Counted from the first letter of the stretch, positions 45,885 to 54,672 are shown. The stretch is DNA of 64,000 nucleotides from Paenibacillus melissococcoides (GCA_944800085.1 CALYLO010000001.1:384501-448500); one strand, 5' to 3'. Made by a program: numbers and translations. Notes: generated by a model from the sequence alone, not told the origin.

Positions 45885-47044
45885 ATGGAAGTATTGCTTG
45901 AACGCTGTGCTGGAATGGACGTTCACCAAGAGACAATCGTCGTTTGTGTGATGACCACAGATGCTGCGGGGGAGGCCCACAGCGAGATCCGAACCTTTGG
46001 AACGATGACCAAACATCTTTTCGAACTGCTTAAGTACCTGGAGTCCCAAGGCGTTACACACATCGCAATGGAGAGCACGGGAATCTATTGGAAACCTGTC
46101 TACAACATCCTTGAAGGCTACTTCACCGTCGTACTGGCGAATGCGCAGCGCATTAAGAATGTTCCTGGCCGCAAGACGGATGTTTGTGATGCCGAATGGA
46201 TCGCGAAGCTGCTTCGAGTCGGTCTAATTGAGCCCAGCTTTGTGCCATCCGAGGACTTAAGGGAGCTACGGGACCTCTGCCGACTTCGAAAAAAACGAAT
46301 CGGCTCCCTAACAGCGGAGAAAAACCGAATCCAGAAGTATCTTGAAGCAGGTAACGTCAAGCTAGGCAGTGTCATCTCAGACGTATTCGGTGTATCCGGG
46401 CGCAGTTTGTTGCAACGCTTAATCGAAAAAGGTTACGTTGACGCGGAAGATGTTGAAGCGAGCGTCAAGGGTTCGATCAAGAACAAAAAAAGTGAAGTTA
46501 CTGACTCTCTTTTTGGCACGATGACCCCGCATCAAATTCGATTGATTAAAGATTGTTGGGAGCATATCGAATACTTAGAGAAGTCCATTGCTCGGTTGGA
46601 AGCCGAAATTAACGATCACTTGGAGCCCTATCGGACGGAGTACGAACTGCTTCAGACCATTCCAGGTGTTAGCGAACGAACAGCTGCAGCACTCCTTGCA
46701 GAAATCGGGGCCGATATGGAGCAATTTCCATCCGCAGATCACCTTGCCTCTTGGGCTGGCGTAGCACCCGGCAACCACGAGAGTGCAGGCAAAAAAAAAG
46801 TACAAAAAGCGTAAAAGGCAATCCTCATGCAAAAGTGACACTATGCGAAGCGTCTTGGGCAATCGCTCGCTCACGAAACACGGTCTTGGCAACAAAGTTC
46901 TGGAAGATTGCTTCACGACGAGGAAAGAAAAAAGCTTGCATTGCCATTTCACGTAAGATACTTATCATTGCTTACCACATGCTGAAGAACAAACAAATTT
47001 ACATCGAAGGTGGACCACAAGCACCACTCATGCAGATCAACTAA
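45885..47044 (+). CDS. IS110-family transposase, frameshift at an A9 run
   Basis: N-terminal DEDD domain: RCAGMDVHQETIVVCVMTTD, MESTGIYWKPVYNILEG and GRKTDVCDAEWIAKLLRVG. Transposase_20 domain: LLQTIPGVSERTAAALLAEI and HLASWAGVAPGNHESAGKKK. The frame then breaks at nine A (46791-46799). The conserved C-terminus (SVKGNPHAKVTLCEASWAIA; KKACIAISRKILIIAYHMLK) follows in the next frame, where ten A would have kept it. The ATG at 45885 with GGAGGGAAG upstream is preferred to the more distant ATG at 45798. The element splits the bacteriocin-like island. Confidence 0.88.
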
Positions 47045-47569
47045 CCTTACAGCATTGACGAAACATAGCGATTTTAAACAAGGCCCCTTCAAAGAAGGTG
47101 GACCGGGCATCTTATGGTCATTTCTCAGAAAATTGCTGCTTTTTAAAGACGATAATCGTTCATGAGTGCGTTTGGATTTTCACAGAAAAAATTAATCCTT
47201 TCTGCACTTTTCCTAAATACAAATGTCCTAGGCCCGGAAAAACAAAAGACAAGACGCCAGCCATCCATTTTTTCTTCATATTACATAATATTCCCTTTCA
47301 TTTCAAAATAATACAAAATTAATTGATTTTAACGTTATGTTATACATCACTGGCCGGTTTGTAAATAGGTCTAATTACTCAAATGAAAACTATAGTATTT
47401 TTTGGTATTTTTTCGTCAAATTGGGTTGGATTTTCTCTTTTCCCACCGAAATAGCATACTTTTAAGCATATAAACCGTATTTATGGTTTAAATTCCAATT
47501 TATCCATTTTACATGTATTACACTTTGTTGTGACGACGTCAACTAATCTTGTGAGAGGAGACATTCTAA
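47045..47569. other. AT-rich non-coding stretch before the 94-aa peptide gene
   Basis: No convincing gene. The first 60 bases are probably the right end of the IS110 element. The rest is strongly AT-rich with long A and T runs, and is likely the promoter and leader of the peptide gene at 47570. The 74-aa ORF that can be drawn at 47098 has no RBS and no resemblance. Confidence 0.5.
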
Positions 47570-47854
47570 ATGTTATACAATTTTTTCGTATCTGGAACGG
47601 GTGAAGCAGGTGTTGCACAATCTATTGTCAACGTCATCAAGAGTAAATTTAATATTGCCGGTGAAGTAGCCCATCTATTAAATAATCTTACGTTCAAGCT
47701 TAAAGTCATTTATCGTTCCTTTGACGGCAATTTTTCTTGGGCAGATCTTGGCGGCGCAATTCTTGATTTGGGCCAATTAATTCTTACATTTGTTCCGGCT
47801 GCTAAACTTACAAAAGTCGTTTCAGCCCTGTGGGACATTTCATCTATCCTGTAA
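47570..47854 (+). CDS. 94-aa hydrophobic peptide, candidate circular-bacteriocin-type precursor
   Basis: GAGAGGAG lies about nine bases before the ATG. The product is Gly/Ala/Leu/Ile-rich with several amphipathic helices and slightly positive charge: EAGVAQSIVNVIKSKFNIAG, SWADLGGAILDLGQLILTF, AKLTKVVSALWDISSIL. Residues around 12-32 follow the pattern AGVA-xx-IVN-x7-IA, which I recall from the first helices of garvicin ML and carnocyclin A. It has no double-glycine leader, no cysteines and no signal peptide, as in circular bacteriocins. It is longer than their usual 60-70-residue core. Alternative: a class II or unknown membrane-active peptide. The SpoIIM-like, LytTR and ABC genes of the same island support the bacteriocin idea. 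Confidence 0.55.
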   Translation: MLYNFFVSGTGEAGVAQSIVNVIKSKFNIAGEVAHLLNNLTFKLKVIYRSFDGNFSWADLGGAILDLGQLILTFVPAAKLTKVVSALWDISSIL

Positions 47855-47948
47855 TCATCACACTATAATCTATAACTGATGATGTTGGCGTCGTCATCGG
47901 CGTTACTTCATATCATGTCGGATTAAGTTATGGCCAACCTCGACCTTC

Positions 47949-48071
47949 AAATAGCGGATGGCTCCGGCCATAGGCACAAAAAAGGGATGCCGCCGGCCTC
48001 TTCAGGCCGGTGCATCCCTTGTCCATGCTGGGAGGGCAATTAGAACACTTGAACGACTTCCGTAATGCCTT
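47949..48071. repeat. 123-bp direct repeat, right copy
   Basis: Same sequence as 41533-41655 apart from one base. It carries AAATAG (the end of the permease reading) joined to unrelated upstream DNA, the bidirectional terminator at 47982-48020, and the true 3' end of the NfuA-like gene. The two copies bracket 6.3 kb of AT-rich DNA. Confidence 0.95.
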
Positions 48072-48285
48072 CCACTTCTTCTACCAATGCGCGTTCAATA
48101 CCCGCTTTGAGGGTAATTGTGGAGCTTGGGCAGCTGCCGCATGCGCCCATCAGGCGCAATTTGACAATACCGTCCTCGACATCGACCAATTCGACATCCC
48201 CGCCGTCACGCTGCAGGAACGGACGCAGTTTATCGAGCACTTCCAGCACTTCATCGTACATGCTGTTCTGTGTTTGTTCACTCAT
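48040..48285 (-). CDS. NifU-like C-terminal domain protein (Fe-S scaffold)
   Basis: 81-aa protein of the NifU_C family (YutI/NfuA-like). The cluster-binding motif is [20 protein letters not shown] (C-x2-C), preceded by [20 protein letters not shown]. It carries or transfers iron-sulfur clusters in the cytoplasm. The ATG at 48285 follows AGGAGTTGGCG at good spacing; the longer frame start at 48309 is not needed. Its last codons lie in the 123-bp repeat, so a second, orphan 3' end exists at 41.6 kb. Confidence 0.95.
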   Translation of the reverse strand: MSEQTQNSMYDEVLEVLDKLRPFLQRDGGDVELVDVEDGIVKLRLMGACGSCPSSTITLKAGIERALVEEVEGITEVVQVF

Positions 48286-48375
48286 CTTTCGCCAACTCCT
48301 TTCATCCATGCTCCTTTTATTATATTATAAAGCTAATCGAAATCAAAGGCACGACATGAAAGCGGGGAAACATCT

Positions 48376-48630
48376 ATGCGTCCGATCATAGAAATATGCG
48401 TGAATAACATGCATCAGGGAACGGACCAGTTGATGAAGCGGCTCGCCGATCTTCCGGATGTCGATGTGATCGAATACGGCTGCCTCGGCAATTGCGGAGA
48501 GTGCTTCCTGTTCCCATATGCTTATGTGAACGGGGAAATGGTGGCCGCGGAGACCGCGGAGCAATTATATGATGCGATTATGGAGAAAGCCAGGGAAATA
48601 AAAGCATGGGAGCAGCCGGACGCCGATTGA
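48376..48630 (+). CDS. DUF1450 protein (YuzB-like)
   Basis: 84-aa soluble protein of the DUF1450 family (B. subtilis YuzB). Four cysteines are visible: EICVNNMHQ, then VIEYGCLGNCGECFLFPYAY. The thioredoxin-like ferredoxin pattern suggests metal or cluster binding, but function is not established. It is divergent from the NfuA-like gene, the same layout as yutI-yuzB-yutJ in B. subtilis. AAAGCGGGGAAA precedes the ATG. Confidence 0.92.
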   Translation: MRPIIEICVNNMHQGTDQLMKRLADLPDVDVIEYGCLGNCGECFLFPYAYVNGEMVAAETAEQLYDAIMEKAREIKAWEQPDAD

Positions 48631-48658
48631 CGCCGCTGCTCCCATTCTTGTCTCGCGG

Positions 48659-49732
48659 TTATCCGAAATGCTGCTTGGACATCCACAGCACGCCGCTCTT
48701 GATGACGCGCGGAACGTATCCGACCATCGTGCGCTTGCCGAGCAAGCCGAAGCCTGCTTTCTTGCCGAGGGAGCCGAGCACGCCCTTGAGCTTGATCTTA
48801 CCCAGATGCGGCGTCTCGTTCTTCCAGATCGCCTTGATGACATCGGCAATCTGCTCTCCTTGGGCTCCGGCCGCTTGCGCGCTCGGGGAGAACGGCAAGC
48901 TGGCGCAGTCGCCGACCACGAATACGTTCGGATAATCCGGAATCTGATGGTGCGCATTCAGCAGCACGCGCCCTTGCGGATCTTTGGGCACCCGAAGCGC
49001 CTGGACGACCTCCACCGGCTGTATGCCGGCGGTCCATACCGTAGCGTGAGACAATATCTCTTCTTCCTTGTCTTCCGTGCGGTTATAAATGACGCCCTTG
49101 TCCAGCCGGCTGACGTGGACATGCGAGCGGAGCTCCACATCATGCTCACGGAACCAATCCGATACGTAGCGGGACAGCTTCTCCGGGAAGGCGGACAGCA
49201 CCCGTCCGCCCCGGTCCAGGATCCGGATATTCAGATCGGGACGGCTCTCTCGCAATTCCGCCGCCGTCTCGACCCCGCTTAGTCCGCCTCCGACGATGCT
49301 GACCTGCCCGTATGGCTTGACGTCGTTCAAGCGCTGATAGGTCTGCCTCGTGCTGGAGAGCGATTGAATGCTGCAGCCGAACTGTTCCGCGCCGGGAATG
49401 CCATGGTACTTGTCCGTGCAGCCCAGGCCAATCACCAAATAATCGTATGCCATGGCGTCATCATGCTCGAAATGAATCAGCCGGTTGTCCAAATCGATGG
49501 CTTGGACATTGGCGTAATGAAGCTGGACGCGCGGATCGATCGGAAAGGATACGCGAATATCGATATCCGGAACCGTCCCGGCCGCCAGCGCGTAGTACTC
49601 GGTCTTCAATCCCTGGTATGGCATGCGGTCAATCAATACAAGCTGTACGTCAGAGGGAAGCTCGCCCTCTAACAACCGTTGAATAATGGCCAATCCTCCG
49701 TAACCGCCACCTAATATGACGTATCGTTTCAT
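48659..49732 (-). CDS. NDH-2-like FAD/NAD(P)-dependent oxidoreductase (YutJ-like)
   Basis: 357-aa flavoprotein. FAD motif YVILGGGYGGLAIIQRLLEG at the N-terminus; second nucleotide motif VSIVGGGLSGVETAAELRES; FAD-contact motif NVFVVGDCASLPFSPSAQAA. The C-terminus (GLLGKRTMVGYVPRVIKSGV) is typical of the YutJ subgroup. Likely electron transfer from NAD(P)H to quinone or another acceptor at the membrane. Gene order with the YuzB and YutI types is as in B. subtilis. Convergent with the DUF1450 gene (28-base gap). Confidence 0.93.
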   Translation of the reverse strand: MKRYVILGGGYGGLAIIQRLLEGELPSDVQLVLIDRMPYQGLKTEYYALAAGTVPDIDIRVSFPIDPRVQLHYANVQAIDLDNRLIHFEHDDAMAYDYLVIGLGCTDKYHGIPGAEQFGCSIQSLSSTRQTYQRLNDVKPYGQVSIVGGGLSGVETAAELRESRPDLNIRILDRGGRVLSAFPEKLSRYVSDWFREHDVELRSHVHVSRLDKGVIYNRTEDKEEEILSHATVWTAGIQPVEVVQALRVPKDPQGRVLLNAHHQIPDYPNVFVVGDCASLPFSPSAQAAGAQGEQIADVIKAIWKNETPHLGKIKLKGVLGSLGKKAGFGLLGKRTMVGYVPRVIKSGVLWMSKQHFG

Positions 49733-49910
49733 CCGTTCGACTTCCCCCTATGATGCCGGAATAATAGATAAAGTGCCGTCATCGACAGCGCCTACGTCGT
49801 ATGGCTCCTCTCCTGAAAACGGGTTGCTCGTGCAATGATGCCTGTCTATTTTTATCTATTTATCTCTGTTCCTATCTCCCAAATCCATAGCTTGGCCTGC
49901 GATACCCATG

Positions 49911-51017
49911 CTACTCGTAAACCTTCACTTCATTGTAGAAGGTATCTCGCTCCACCGGAATGCGGCCTGCGCCCTTCACGAGCCAGATCAACTCGTCGCG
50001 CGTCAGTCCTTCCGGCGTCAGCGCGCCTGCGGCATGGCTGATCCGCTCCTTGACGAGCGTGCCGTGCACGTCGGAGGCGCCGAAGGTGAGCGCCACCTGG
50101 GTCAACTGCGTGCCGATGTTGATGAAGTACGCCTTGATATGCTGAACATTGTCCAGCATGAGACGGCTGATCGCGATCGTCTTCAGGTCCTCGTACGCGG
50201 AGTTGCGCCGCTTGATGCTCGCTTTCGGGCTCTTCGGCTGCATCGAGAGCGGAATGAAGACCTGGAATCCGTTCGTCTCGTCCTGCAATTCGCGAATCTT
50301 CATCATGTGGCGCACCCGATCCTCATGCGATTCGATCGCCCCGTAGAGCATCGTGGTGTGCGTCTTCATGCCCAACTGATGCGCCGTGCGGTGCACCTCC
50401 AGATACCGGTCGACACCGGCCTTCTCCACGCGCATCTTCTTGCGGTATTCATCCGACAGAATCTCCGCGCCGCCCCCCGTCAGCGACTCCAGACCGGCGT
50501 CCATCAGTTGGCGCAGCACTGCTTCGATGCTCAAGCCGCTGATGCGGGTGAAGAAGTCGATTTCGGCAGCCGTATACGCTTTGAGCGTGACTTGCGGGTA
50601 TTTCTCCTTCAGCACGCGCAAGGAATCGACATAGTATTGGAACGGCACATGCGGGTTATGGCCGCCGACGATATGGAATTCCCTTACACCCGGATGGATG
50701 TGCTGGTCGACATAATCGATCATTTCCTGCCCCGACAGCGTGTACGCTCCTTCTTGTCCCTGATCCTTGCGGAAATTGCAGAAGGCGCAGTGCGCTTCGC
50801 AGACGTTGGTAAAATAGAGAGACATATTCTCGATGAAGTATACTTTCTTCCCGTTCTTGCGCAAATTGGCGAGATTCGCTAATTGGCCCAAGGTCAACAA
50901 GTCGTCCGTCTCATACAAATATACACCGTCTTCCAGCGTCAAGCGTTCCCCACGCTCGACCTTGTCCACTATTTCGGCCATGCGGGTATCCGCATGACGG
51001 GCGATGACCGTTGTCAT
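49911..51017 (-). CDS. mqnE: Aminofutalosine synthase
   Basis: 368-aa radical-SAM enzyme of the futalosine menaquinone pathway, joining 3-[(1-carboxyvinyl)oxy]benzoate with SAM. The cluster motif is TNVCEAHCAFCNFRKDQGQ (C-x3-C-x2-C). REFHIVGGHNPHVPFQYYVD and MDAGLESLTGGGAEILSDEY are typical of MqnE as opposed to MqnC. Start GTG/ATG region MTTVIARHADTR at 51017, with AGGAGGCC upstream. No other mqn gene is next to it; the UbiD-type gene at 13.4 kb could be a later step. Confidence 0.95.
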   Translation of the reverse strand: MTTVIARHADTRMAEIVDKVERGERLTLEDGVYLYETDDLLTLGQLANLANLRKNGKKVYFIENMSLYFTNVCEAHCAFCNFRKDQGQEGAYTLSGQEMIDYVDQHIHPGVREFHIVGGHNPHVPFQYYVDSLRVLKEKYPQVTLKAYTAAEIDFFTRISGLSIEAVLRQLMDAGLESLTGGGAEILSDEYRKKMRVEKAGVDRYLEVHRTAHQLGMKTHTTMLYGAIESHEDRVRHMMKIRELQDETNGFQVFIPLSMQPKSPKASIKRRNSAYEDLKTIAISRLMLDNVQHIKAYFINIGTQLTQVALTFGASDVHGTLVKERISHAAGALTPEGLTRDELIWLVKGAGRIPVERDTFYNEVKVYE

Positions 51018-51415
51018 GCACAGGCCTCCTTCTCATTCATCTGCTCCTGTCCGTCACTGGCATCCGGCTGCGGGCATCCCATCGGCACTTGCGCAAATGC
51101 GGGAGTCCGCATCGGAACCGAGAGGCCGGTTGCCGCCAGGCGTGCGGCATATGGCCGCCTTGCCCGGCAGAGCAGTCTTGCGCCAGCCGGCGGGCCGGCG
51201 CGATCCATTTCCGAACAAAATAAAAACTCCTCGGCGAAATGTAAATTCCGTCGGAGCTTTCAGTGAAACATATCACAGCTTCCGTAGTCACCTTCATTAT
51301 ACTCTTGCCTACCAGAAGGGGCAATACATGATGCGGGATAGCGGCGAACGGGGAATCGTTCTCTTGTAACGATGCGGCGGGATGGGTATACTTAATACTA
51401 CAAGGAGGGATTAGA

Positions 51416-51775
51416 ATGATTACAATCAGCGATCAGGCGGTTGAGAAAATAGAGGAAATGATAGCCCAGGAGGAGAATCCGGCTTTGTTCCTGCGCATCG
51501 GCGTGCATGCCGGCGGCTGCAGCGGCTTCTCTTACGGCATGGGGCTGGACGATCAGGAGAGCGCCGATGACGTGCATATGACGTTCGGCCAGGTGAAGGT
51601 CGTCGTCGACAAAGAGAGCATCCCTTTCTTGAACGGACTCGTTATTGATTACAAGGAGTCGGGAATGTCCGGCGGCTTCACGATCGACAACCCGAACGCC
51701 ATCGCCACCTGCGGCTGCGGCGCGAGCTTCCGTACCGCTCTGGCGGAAGGCAAGGCGGAGAAGTGCGACGATTAA
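51416..51775 (+). CDS. HesB/IscA-type iron-sulfur assembly accessory protein
   Basis: 119-aa A-type Fe-S carrier. It has ITISDQAVEKIEEMIAQEEN, GGCSGFSYGMGL (first Cys) and the C-terminal CGCGASF (two Cys). These three cysteines bind the cluster. ErpA/SufA-like; soluble. RBS AAGGAGG lies eight bases before the ATG. A possible partner is the NfuA-like protein 3 kb away. Confidence 0.96.
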   Translation: MITISDQAVEKIEEMIAQEENPALFLRIGVHAGGCSGFSYGMGLDDQESADDVHMTFGQVKVVVDKESIPFLNGLVIDYKESGMSGGFTIDNPNAIATCGCGASFRTALAEGKAEKCDD

Positions 51776-52159
51776 ACGCAGTTGTGCGGTTTATCCAATC
51801 GGAGATCTGAACGGTTGCCTTGGCGTTAGCTGAACGTGAAGAAGCGAAAAGGGTGCGCTTCACACGGCGACGGTAAGCAATAACAACCCCGAGATTGTAT
51901 TAGTAACAACCTTAATTTCGGTGTTTTAGTACTGTTAATCACGGCCTCTCTAGCGGTAGATTCGTTAAACACCGTTACGGGAGGTTTTTATTTGCTAAGT
52001 TAACGCTAATTTTTGCGTTAGAACACGGTAGTTATCGTTTGAGCAGATGGTGGAAGGATAATTCTAGTTTACTTCCGTCTGAAAAATAGGATATAATTGC
52101 CATGCAATAGAATGGCTTTATGGGCGGTCGGCTAGTCTCCCGGGAGGGAGGTGATGCCT
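51776..52159. other. Gene-poor stretch with hairpins before the toxin gene
   Basis: No gene was found. CGGTGTTTTA near 51921 can pair with TAAACACCG near 51970, and TAACGC/GCGTTA frame a short hairpin near 52000-52020. The last 60 bases (ATGGGCGGTCGG...) are the leader of the holin-like toxin and can pair with GACCGCCC after its stop. A small antisense or leader RNA could be made here, but none can be proven. Confidence 0.4.
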
Positions 52160-52267
52160 GTGAGCGTATATGAAGCGCTATCCGTTATGTTCCAGTCTGG
52201 AATATGGATATTCGCGTTATTGATGTTCGTAATAACGCTGCTGATATACCTGCACACAAAGAAATAG
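52160..52267 (+). CDS. Putative holin-like toxin (type I toxin family)
   Basis: 35-aa peptide: SVYEALSVMFQSGIWIFALL then MFVITLLIYLHTKK. One transmembrane helix with a basic tail, starting SVYEAL as in the Hol_Tox (PF16935) family related to TxpA-type toxins. GGAGG lies eight bases before the GTG at 52160; an ATG at 52154 is too near the RBS. GACCGCCC just after the stop can pair with the leader GGGCGGTC, and a bidirectional hairpin follows. Such toxins are usually held down by an antisense RNA on the opposite strand, which would be expected over the 3' half and the next 150 bases. Confidence 0.75.
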   Translation: MSVYEALSVMFQSGIWIFALLMFVITLLIYLHTKK

Positions 52268-52559
52268 ACCGCCCTCCGGAAAAGGTTAACGGTCTATTCC
52301 TTTAATACTTGCCACAGCCACCGCCTTTGAAGCGGCTATTGCACTGGAGTCGTGTTACCGCACGGCTCCTTTTCTATTTATATGATAACATAGCGTTTTT
52401 TAAACGTCTACTTTATTTGGCACCTGTGCACATCCATGTCGCCTCCCGAGGGGGGCAGCGCCCGCTCGCGAGGTTTTTCGCTCAGATGAAGCAAAAAACC
52501 TCCAGCTCCCCGTGAAGAAGGCTGAAGGTTCTTCCGGGGCGGCGAGCTAGCGGACGGCG
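52268..52559. other. Region after the toxin gene: hairpins, possible antisense RNA
   Basis: No protein gene. It contains AGCCACCGCCTTTGAAGCGG-type hairpins near 52315, GGAGTCG...CGGCTCC near 52345 followed by TTTTCT, and GAGGTTTTT...AAAAACCTC at about 52468-52500. One of these may end the toxin mRNA, and another may end a transcript from the opposite strand. Confidence 0.4.
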
Positions 52560-52970
52560 TTATGGCCGCCCCGGCTCCTTGAGCGTCTTGCCGAGCAGGA
52601 CCATAAGCCAGATGATGGCGGCGCCCACAATCGCATGCCCCAGTCCGGCCATATGGTTCAGGCCGTTCATGTCCCGGCCGAGCACCTGCAGGATGCCGCG
52701 CGCCGCCATCGTCCCGATCGTAATCAGCATGCCCGCATTATACACATAGTACCACGCCGTGAATGAGCGGACCTCGTGGACGCGGAACTGGCGCGCCAGG
52801 ATGAGGAGCACGAGGAAGAAAAGAAAGCCGAGCACGAGCAGATGGGTATGCAGCGGCTTCAGCATGGTATAGTCCGTAAACCCGTTATGCTTCGTGAACT
52901 CTCTGAAAAAAACACCGGCTGCCAGCCCGAGCACAGCATAAATAAATGATGTCACATACAGCTTTTTAAT
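52560..52970 (-). CDS. DUF2871 membrane protein
   Basis: Small membrane protein with four hydrophobic segments (SFIYAVLGLAAGVFFREFTK; HTHLLVLGFLFFLVLLILAR; GMLITIGTMAARGIL; HAIVGAAIIWLMVLLGKTL). Histidines in PLHTHLL and LNHMAGLGHAI could bind metal or heme. The usual family N-terminus (KKLYxxSFIY) lies five codons upstream of the first ordinary start (GTG, 52955). It begins at an ATT codon at 52970, and GGAGAGAGGG lies exactly eight bases before that ATT. I therefore extend the gene to 52970. Function unknown. Confidence 0.8.
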   Translation of the reverse strand: MKKLYVTSFIYAVLGLAAGVFFREFTKHNGFTDYTMLKPLHTHLLVLGFLFFLVLLILARQFRVHEVRSFTAWYYVYNAGMLITIGTMAARGILQVLGRDMNGLNHMAGLGHAIVGAAIIWLMVLLGKTLKEPGRP

Positions 52971-53271
52971 GGTGCAATCCCTCTCTCCATGTCATTTTGG
53001 GGAACGGCTTGCCGCCCGGCAGCAGCAAGCCGCCGGGCAGCGGCCGAGGCGGGAGCAAGCCGCCGGATCTCCCATCGCCTCTGCGTTCGCGTTATTGTGG
53101 CGGGAGGGCTGCAGGCTCTTCCCCAGATTGTCTTGTCTCGTCTCTACGAGACAGTGTACCTGCCTCATATGAACGGAATATGAACGGAAGGTAACAAATT
53201 CAGAGGATCCGATCCGCGCCGCCGCATGGATTGCTGCCTTCCTTCAAGGAAGCGGACGGGCCATGCATGCG

Positions 53272-54672
53272 CTAAGCGGAAGCGCCGGAAGGCTTGGCCG
53301 GCAGCAGCACGGTGAACGCCGTCCCTTCTCCGGCTGCGCTCGCGGCGCGAATCGATCCGCCGTGCAAATGGACGATGCGCTCGGCGATCGAGAGTCCGAG
53401 GCCGGTTCCGCTTTGCGAGCCTCGCTCCGGAGAGCTTGATTTATAGAAGCGGTCGAATATATAGGGAAGATCCTCGGCCGGGATTCCTTTGCCGGTATCG
53501 CGAATAACGACCTCGGCGCTTCCGTTCCCATTTATTCCACATTGTACATAAAGGCGTCCGCCCGTATCTGTAAACTTGATCGCATTGGCGAGCAGGTTCG
53601 TCCACACTTGATGAAGCAAGCCGGCATCGCCGGACATTTCCGTCTTCTCGAGTTCGAGATGGAGCTCCAGCTTCTTCTCCGACCATTGGGGATCCAGCGT
53701 AATCAACAGTTCCCGAAGCTGCTCGTCGAGCCGGAACGGCACCCGCTTGAGCGCCTCCTGGCCGCGGTCGAGCGACGCGAGCGTCAGGAGCTGCCGGCTT
53801 AGCCCGGACAAACGCTCGCTCTCCACCGCGATAATATGGAGATATTTGCGCTCCTCTTCCGGGGGGAGCGGGTGCTCAAGCAATTGGGCCGCGAGCCCAT
53901 GAATCGATGTAAGCGGGGACTGGATCTCATGGGAGACGTTGGCGACGAACTGCTTCCGCATCGTGTCGGCCTGCTCGATGGATTGGGCCATGCGCGTGAA
54001 GCGGCGGGCCAGCTCCCCGATCTCGTCCTGGCGGTGGACGTCAAGCCGCGTCTCATATTGTCCGCGCTCCAGCTCGGTGGTTGCCTTCGCCAGCCGGTTG
54101 ACCGGACGGACGATATACCGGGACTTGATGGCGATAAGCACGAGGCTGAATATGAAGGTGACGGCGAGCAGCACAGCGAGCAGCAGGCGGATCTCCTCCG
54201 TCTGCTGCACCATATCCGGGCGGATGAACAGCGCGTACCGGCCGTCCTGCGCCTCCAGCGGAAGACCGTAGCTGAACTCCAGCTTGTTCTCGAAAATATT
54301 CGGGATGAACCACCGCTGCTTGTTCTCCAGCAGGCCTTTGTAAACTTCGCCTTCAAGCACGCGCCGCACCGCTCCCTCCGGCAAGGTCGCCTCCTTGAAG
54401 GCGCGGCCGAACGCGGCGGCTTGCCCGTCCTCATCGAACAAATAGAGCTGGTACCCCATCCCGGAGAGATGCTCCATATAGGAGGCGAGCTTGTCCGGGG
54501 ACGATTCCGCGGCGAAAAAGGAGAGGGAGCGCCCGATATCCTGCATCTTCTCCTCGTAATTTAGGTTAAGGGTATGGCCGTATGCCAGATTGGCCGTGAG
54601 GAGTCCGACCGCGAAGCTGAGGAGCACGATGACGATGGAACTGGTCACAATCGTCGCATATAATGATCTCAT
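53272..54672 (-). CDS. Sensor histidine kinase
   Basis: 466-aa membrane kinase. Transmembrane segments at about 8-30 and 160-180 flank an extracellular sensor; HAMP follows (RPVNRLAKATTELERGQYE). HisKA has the phospho-accepting His in FVANVSHEIQSPLTSIHG. HATPase_c: N box LLANAIKFT, G1 RDTGKGIPAEDLPYIFDRFY, G2 GTGLGLSIAERIVHLHGGSI. It overlaps the response-regulator gene by four bases, so the two are a pair. The signal is unknown; the class is like VanS/BaeS. Confidence 0.96.
   Translation of the reverse strand: MRSLYATIVTSSIVIVLLSFAVGLLTANLAYGHTLNLNYEEKMQDIGRSLSFFAAESSPDKLASYMEHLSGMGYQLYLFDEDGQAAAFGRAFKEATLPEGAVRRVLEGEVYKGLLENKQRWFIPNIFENKLEFSYGLPLEAQDGRYALFIRPDMVQQTEEIRLLLAVLLAVTFIFSLVLIAIKSRYIVRPVNRLAKATTELERGQYETRLDVHRQDEIGELARRFTRMAQSIEQADTMRKQFVANVSHEIQSPLTSIHGLAAQLLEHPLPPEEERKYLHIIAVESERLSGLSRQLLTLASLDRGQEALKRVPFRLDEQLRELLITLDPQWSEKKLELHLELEKTEMSGDAGLLHQVWTNLLANAIKFTDTGGRLYVQCGINGNGSAEVVIRDTGKGIPAEDLPYIFDRFYKSSSPERGSQSGTGLGLSIAERIVHLHGGSIRAASAAGEGTAFTVLLPAKPSGASA

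Noticed and set aside
47098..47322. 74-aa plus-strand ORF
   Set aside because: No RBS, no domain, and it lies in the AT-rich leader after IS110.
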